From Pseudescherichia sp031987975 (lineage in GTDB: Bacteria > Pseudomonadota > Gammaproteobacteria > Enterobacterales > Enterobacteriaceae): a stretch of 64,000 bases of DNA. Location: contig NZ_DALZYX010000005.1 of NCBI RefSeq assembly GCF_031987975.1, positions 310,001 through 374,000 of the forward strand, in the 5' to 3' direction. Shown here piece after piece: positions 61,616-64,000 of this stretch (positions are counted from its first letter, which is position 1; each line of letters starts with the position of its first letter). The notes beneath the pieces were generated by a model. It saw only the letters and a program-made list of their open reading frames with translations, did not search any database and had not been told where the DNA came from. The position numbers and the translations under genes are program-made.

Positions 61616-61680
61616 TTTGAAAGGCGCTTTTTTCTCTTCCATACTGATGGTTACGGACAACCATCACCTGGAGGGGAAAC

Positions 61681-62328
61681 GTGAAGCTCTATATTTACGA
61701 TCACTGCCCGTACTGCCTTAAAGCCCGCATGATCTTCGGCCTGAAGAATCTGCCCGTAGAACTTAACGTATTGCTTAGCGATGATGAAGCCACGCCCACC
61801 CGCATGATTGGCCAGAAGATGGCGCCGATCCTGCAAAAAGATGACAGCCGCTACATGGCCGAGAGCCTGGACATCGTGAAGTATGTTGACCAGCTCGACG
61901 GCGAACCGCTGCTGACCGGCGCACGTAAGCCCGCCATTGAGACGTGGCTGCGTAAAGTTAACGAGTATACCAACCGCCTGCTGCTCCCCCGCTTTGCTAA
62001 AGCGCCATTTGATGAGTTTGCTACCCCTGAAGCGCGGGCTTATTTTACCAATAAGAAAGAGGCTGCTATCGGTGACTTTAGCGAGCATCTTGCCCATACC
62101 CCAGGACTAGTTAAAAAAATCAGTGACGATCTGCGCGATTTGGATAAGCACATTGTTCAGCCCAACGCGGTTAACGGTGAACTCTCCGAGGATGATATCC
62201 ACCTCTTCCCACTGCTGCGTAACCTGACCATCGTGCCCGGTATCGTTTGGCCAACGCGCGTCGCCGACTATCGCGACAATATGGCCAAGCAGACGCAAAT
62301 TAACCTCCTGTCATCTATCGCTATTTAA
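61681..62328 (+). CDS. grxB: Glutaredoxin 2
   Basis: 215 residues with a GST-like fold: N-terminal thioredoxin domain with CPYC active site (DHCPYCLKARM) and an all-helical C-terminal domain. GTG start with GGAGGGGA upstream; E. coli GrxB has the same length. Reduces protein disulfides and glutathione adducts. Confidence 0.97.
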   Translation: MKLYIYDHCPYCLKARMIFGLKNLPVELNVLLSDDEATPTRMIGQKMAPILQKDDSRYMAESLDIVKYVDQLDGEPLLTGARKPAIETWLRKVNEYTNRLLLPRFAKAPFDEFATPEARAYFTNKKEAAIGDFSEHLAHTPGLVKKISDDLRDLDKHIVQPNAVNGELSEDDIHLFPLLRNLTIVPGIVWPTRVADYRDNMAKQTQINLLSSIAI

Positions 62329-62454
62329 CCTCAGGTCTGGCGGAAGCGCAGGTTTCCGCCACCGCTTTCAGCCTTTTCTGCTATTGCGTCTCCTGCTGGC
62401 ACGCCAGACTGCTTTGTGTCACGATGGCACAATGGATGGCTTTTGAGGGATCCC

Positions 62455-63015
62455 ATGAAGAAGATTTTATTTGCCGCCGCCCTTGTCGCAGGCGGCCTGC
62501 TGGCGGGCTGCAACCAGCTCACCCAGTACACCGTCAGCGAGCAAGAGATCAACCAGGCGCTGCAAAAACATAATAACTTCTCCCGCGACATTGGTTTGCC
62601 GGGGGTAGCGGATGCGCATATTGTGCTAAATAACCTGGTCAGCGCCATTGGCCGTGAGGAGCCGGACAAGGTTACCCTCTCCGGGGACGCCGGGCTGGAT
62701 CTTAACTCGCTGTTTGGCAGCCAGCAGGCTACCGTCAAGCTAAAGCTCAAGGCGCTGCCGGTCTTCAATAAAGAGCAAGGGGCCATCTTTCTTCAGCAGA
62801 TGGAGGTGGTAGACGCCTCGGTAATGCCGCAGAAAATGCAGCCGGTCGTACAGACCCTACTCCCCTATCTGAACCAGGCGCTGCAAAAATACTTTAATCA
62901 GCAGCCAGCCTACGTACTGAGCGAAGACAGCAGCAAAGGTGAAGCGCTGGCAAAAAAATATGCCAAAGGGCTAGAGATCAAAGCAGGCGAAATTGTTATT
63001 CCGTTTGTTAACTGA
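62455..63015 (+). CDS. yceB: YceB lipoprotein (DUF1439)
   Basis: 186-residue lipoprotein from ATG 62455 after GAGGGATCC. Lipobox LAGC (Cys19), then a single domain (QYTVSEQEINQALQKHNNFSRDIGLPGVADAHI to GEIVIPFVN). Length equals E. coli YceB. A lipid-binding-like tubular fold is reported for the family; role unknown. Confidence 0.95.
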   Translation: MKKILFAAALVAGGLLAGCNQLTQYTVSEQEINQALQKHNNFSRDIGLPGVADAHIVLNNLVSAIGREEPDKVTLSGDAGLDLNSLFGSQQATVKLKLKALPVFNKEQGAIFLQQMEVVDASVMPQKMQPVVQTLLPYLNQALQKYFNQQPAYVLSEDSSKGEALAKKYAKGLEIKAGEIVIPFVN

Positions 63016-63070
63016 CATGGCGGGCGCAGCGCGCGCCCAATTTTGTTATCCTCGCAGGAAAAGAGTGCAA

Positions 63071-63086
63071 ACGAAAACGTTTACGC
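63071..63086 (+). promoter_or_regulatory. PurR box upstream of pyrC
   Basis: ACGAAAACGTTTACGC matches the PurR consensus ACGCAAACGTTTTCGT (best on the minus strand), about 63-78 bases before the pyrC start. pyrC is PurR-repressed in E. coli. Confidence 0.8.
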
Positions 63087-63148
63087 ATATCCTTAGTGCC
63101 CGGCATAAAACCAGCCATAACTGATTTCACCTCAGCCGGAGCACTTTC

Positions 63149-64000
63149 ATGACAGCACAACCCCAGGTTTTAAAAATTCGCCGCCCTGACGACTGGCACG
63201 TACATCTGCGCGACGGCGATATGTTAAAGACTGTCGTGCCCAACACCAGTGAAACCTATGGCCGCGCTATTGTGATGCCAAACCTGGCACCGCCGGTGAC
63301 TACCGTTGATGCCGCTATCGCCTATCGCCAGCGTATTCTGGCTGCTGTTCCTGCCGGCCACGACTTCACCCCGCTGATGACCTGCTATCTTACCGACTCG
63401 CTGGATCCCAACGAGGTCGAGCGCGGCTTTAAAGAGGGCGTGTTCACCGCTGCCAAACTCTATCCGGCTAACGCTACCACCAACTCCAGCCACGGGGTCA
63501 CCAGCATTGACGCTATTATGCCGGTGCTTGAGCGCATGCAGACCCTGGGCATGCCGCTGCTGGTACATGGCGAAGTGACCCACGCTGAGATCGATATTTT
63601 CGATCGCGAGGCACGCTTTATTGAAACGGTAATGGAGCCGCTGCGCCAGCGCCTGCCGGAGCTAAAAGTGGTGTTTGAGCACATCACGACTAAAGATGCA
63701 GCCGACTATGTGCGCGAGGGCAACGAGCGGCTGGCGGCCACCATTACCCCGCAGCATCTGATGTTCAACCGTAACCATATGCTGGTGGGCGGCGTGCGCC
63801 CTCACCTCTACTGCCTGCCGATCCTAAAGCGTAACATCCATCAGCAGGCGCTGCGCGAGCTGGTGGCCAGCGGCTTCGAGCGTGCCTTCCTCGGCACCGA
63901 CTCCGCCCCACATACCCGCCTGCGTAAAGAGAGCAGCTGCGGCTGCGCAGGCTGTTTTAACGCCCCGACGGCGTTAGCCAGCTACGCCACCGTCTTTGAA
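63149..64000 (+). CDS. pyrC: Dihydroorotase, 5' part
   Basis: Zinc enzyme closing carbamoyl-aspartate to dihydroorotate in pyrimidine synthesis. 284 codons visible of about 348; runs off the right edge. DWHVHLRDG carries two metal-binding His, FTAAKLYPANATTN holds the carboxylated Lys, and HGEVTH, EHITTKDAADYV and GTDSAPH supply the other ligands. GGAG precedes the ATG. In E. coli the leader has start-site switching that hides the ribosome binding site; the short leader here could do the same. Confidence 0.97.
   Translation, partial: MTAQPQVLKIRRPDDWHVHLRDGDMLKTVVPNTSETYGRAIVMPNLAPPVTTVDAAIAYRQRILAAVPAGHDFTPLMTCYLTDSLDPNEVERGFKEGVFTAAKLYPANATTNSSHGVTSIDAIMPVLERMQTLGMPLLVHGEVTHAEIDIFDREARFIETVMEPLRQRLPELKVVFEHITTKDAADYVREGNERLAATITPQHLMFNRNHMLVGGVRPHLYCLPILKRNIHQQALRELVASGFERAFLGTDSAPHTRLRKESSCGCAGCFNAPTALASYATVFE

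Noticed and set aside
1..64000. tRNA, rRNA, CRISPR arrays, IS elements
   Set aside because: No tRNA cloverleaf, rRNA segment, regularly spaced repeat array or transposase frame was found on reading both strands; the window has no sign of a phage or integrative element beyond the passive island.

Overview
The window is chromosomal DNA from a member of the Enterobacteriaceae. Gene content and protein sequences follow the E. coli mfd-fhuE-ptsG-fab-rne-flg-pyrC segment almost gene for gene, in reversed orientation. The genus cannot be fixed from the sequence alone; an Enterobacter/Kosakonia-like relative is plausible. No rRNA, tRNA, CRISPR array, transposase or integrase gene was seen.

Layout. 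(1) 1-14.0 kb is core: the 3' part of mfd, ldtC, comR, a small membrane-protein ORF, ycfJ, ndh, ycfP, nagZ, thiK, lpoB, ycfL, hinT and the siderophore receptor gene fhuE. The bhsA gene that partners comR in E. coli is absent. (2) 14.0-24.5 kb is an accessory island between fhuE and ptsG, which are neighbours in E. coli. It holds a candidate class II microcin with a 51-residue two-helix candidate immunity protein and a Fur-box-like site, a hok relic, an OsmC relic, a GlxA-type regulator, dsbG with the 3' remnant of an scsB-like gene, a periplasmic GH3 glycosidase, an N-terminally truncated MFS transporter, a ygaV-ygaP-like pair, an ABM-family monooxygenase, an intact hok toxin with a probable sok antisense, and an Old Yellow Enzyme. 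A 30-bp terminator-containing sequence, 29/30 identical, occurs at both ends in inverted orientation. (3) 24.5-42.5 kb is core: ptsG, tatD, holB, tmk, mltG, pabC, the fatty-acid cluster fabF-acpP-fabG-fabD-fabH-plsX-rpmF-yceD, yceF, rluC and rne. (4) 42.5-44.8 kb is a small insertion: a LysR regulator divergent from an MFS exporter. (5) 44.8-56.4 kb is the flagellar cluster: flgBCDEFGHIJKL on the minus strand, divergent from flgAMN, with a FlhDC box and two sigma-28 promoters visible. (6) 56.4-64 kb is core: murJ, mviM, yceH, rimJ, mdtH, grxB, yceB and the 5' part of pyrC.

How it works together. The core parts cover transcription-coupled repair, envelope maintenance (ldtC, lpoB, nagZ, mltG, murJ), respiration (ndh), glucose uptake (ptsG), fatty-acid and phospholipid synthesis, RNA turnover and flagellar assembly. 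The most interesting unexplained signal is the pair at 14023-14526: a Gly/Ala-rich precursor with a double-glycine-type leader, a compact two-helix membrane protein just upstream with an excellent ribosome binding site, and a Fur-like operator, all next to a ferric-siderophore receptor gene. That is the architecture of an iron-regulated microcin/immunity unit, but without any export or post-translational modification gene in view.
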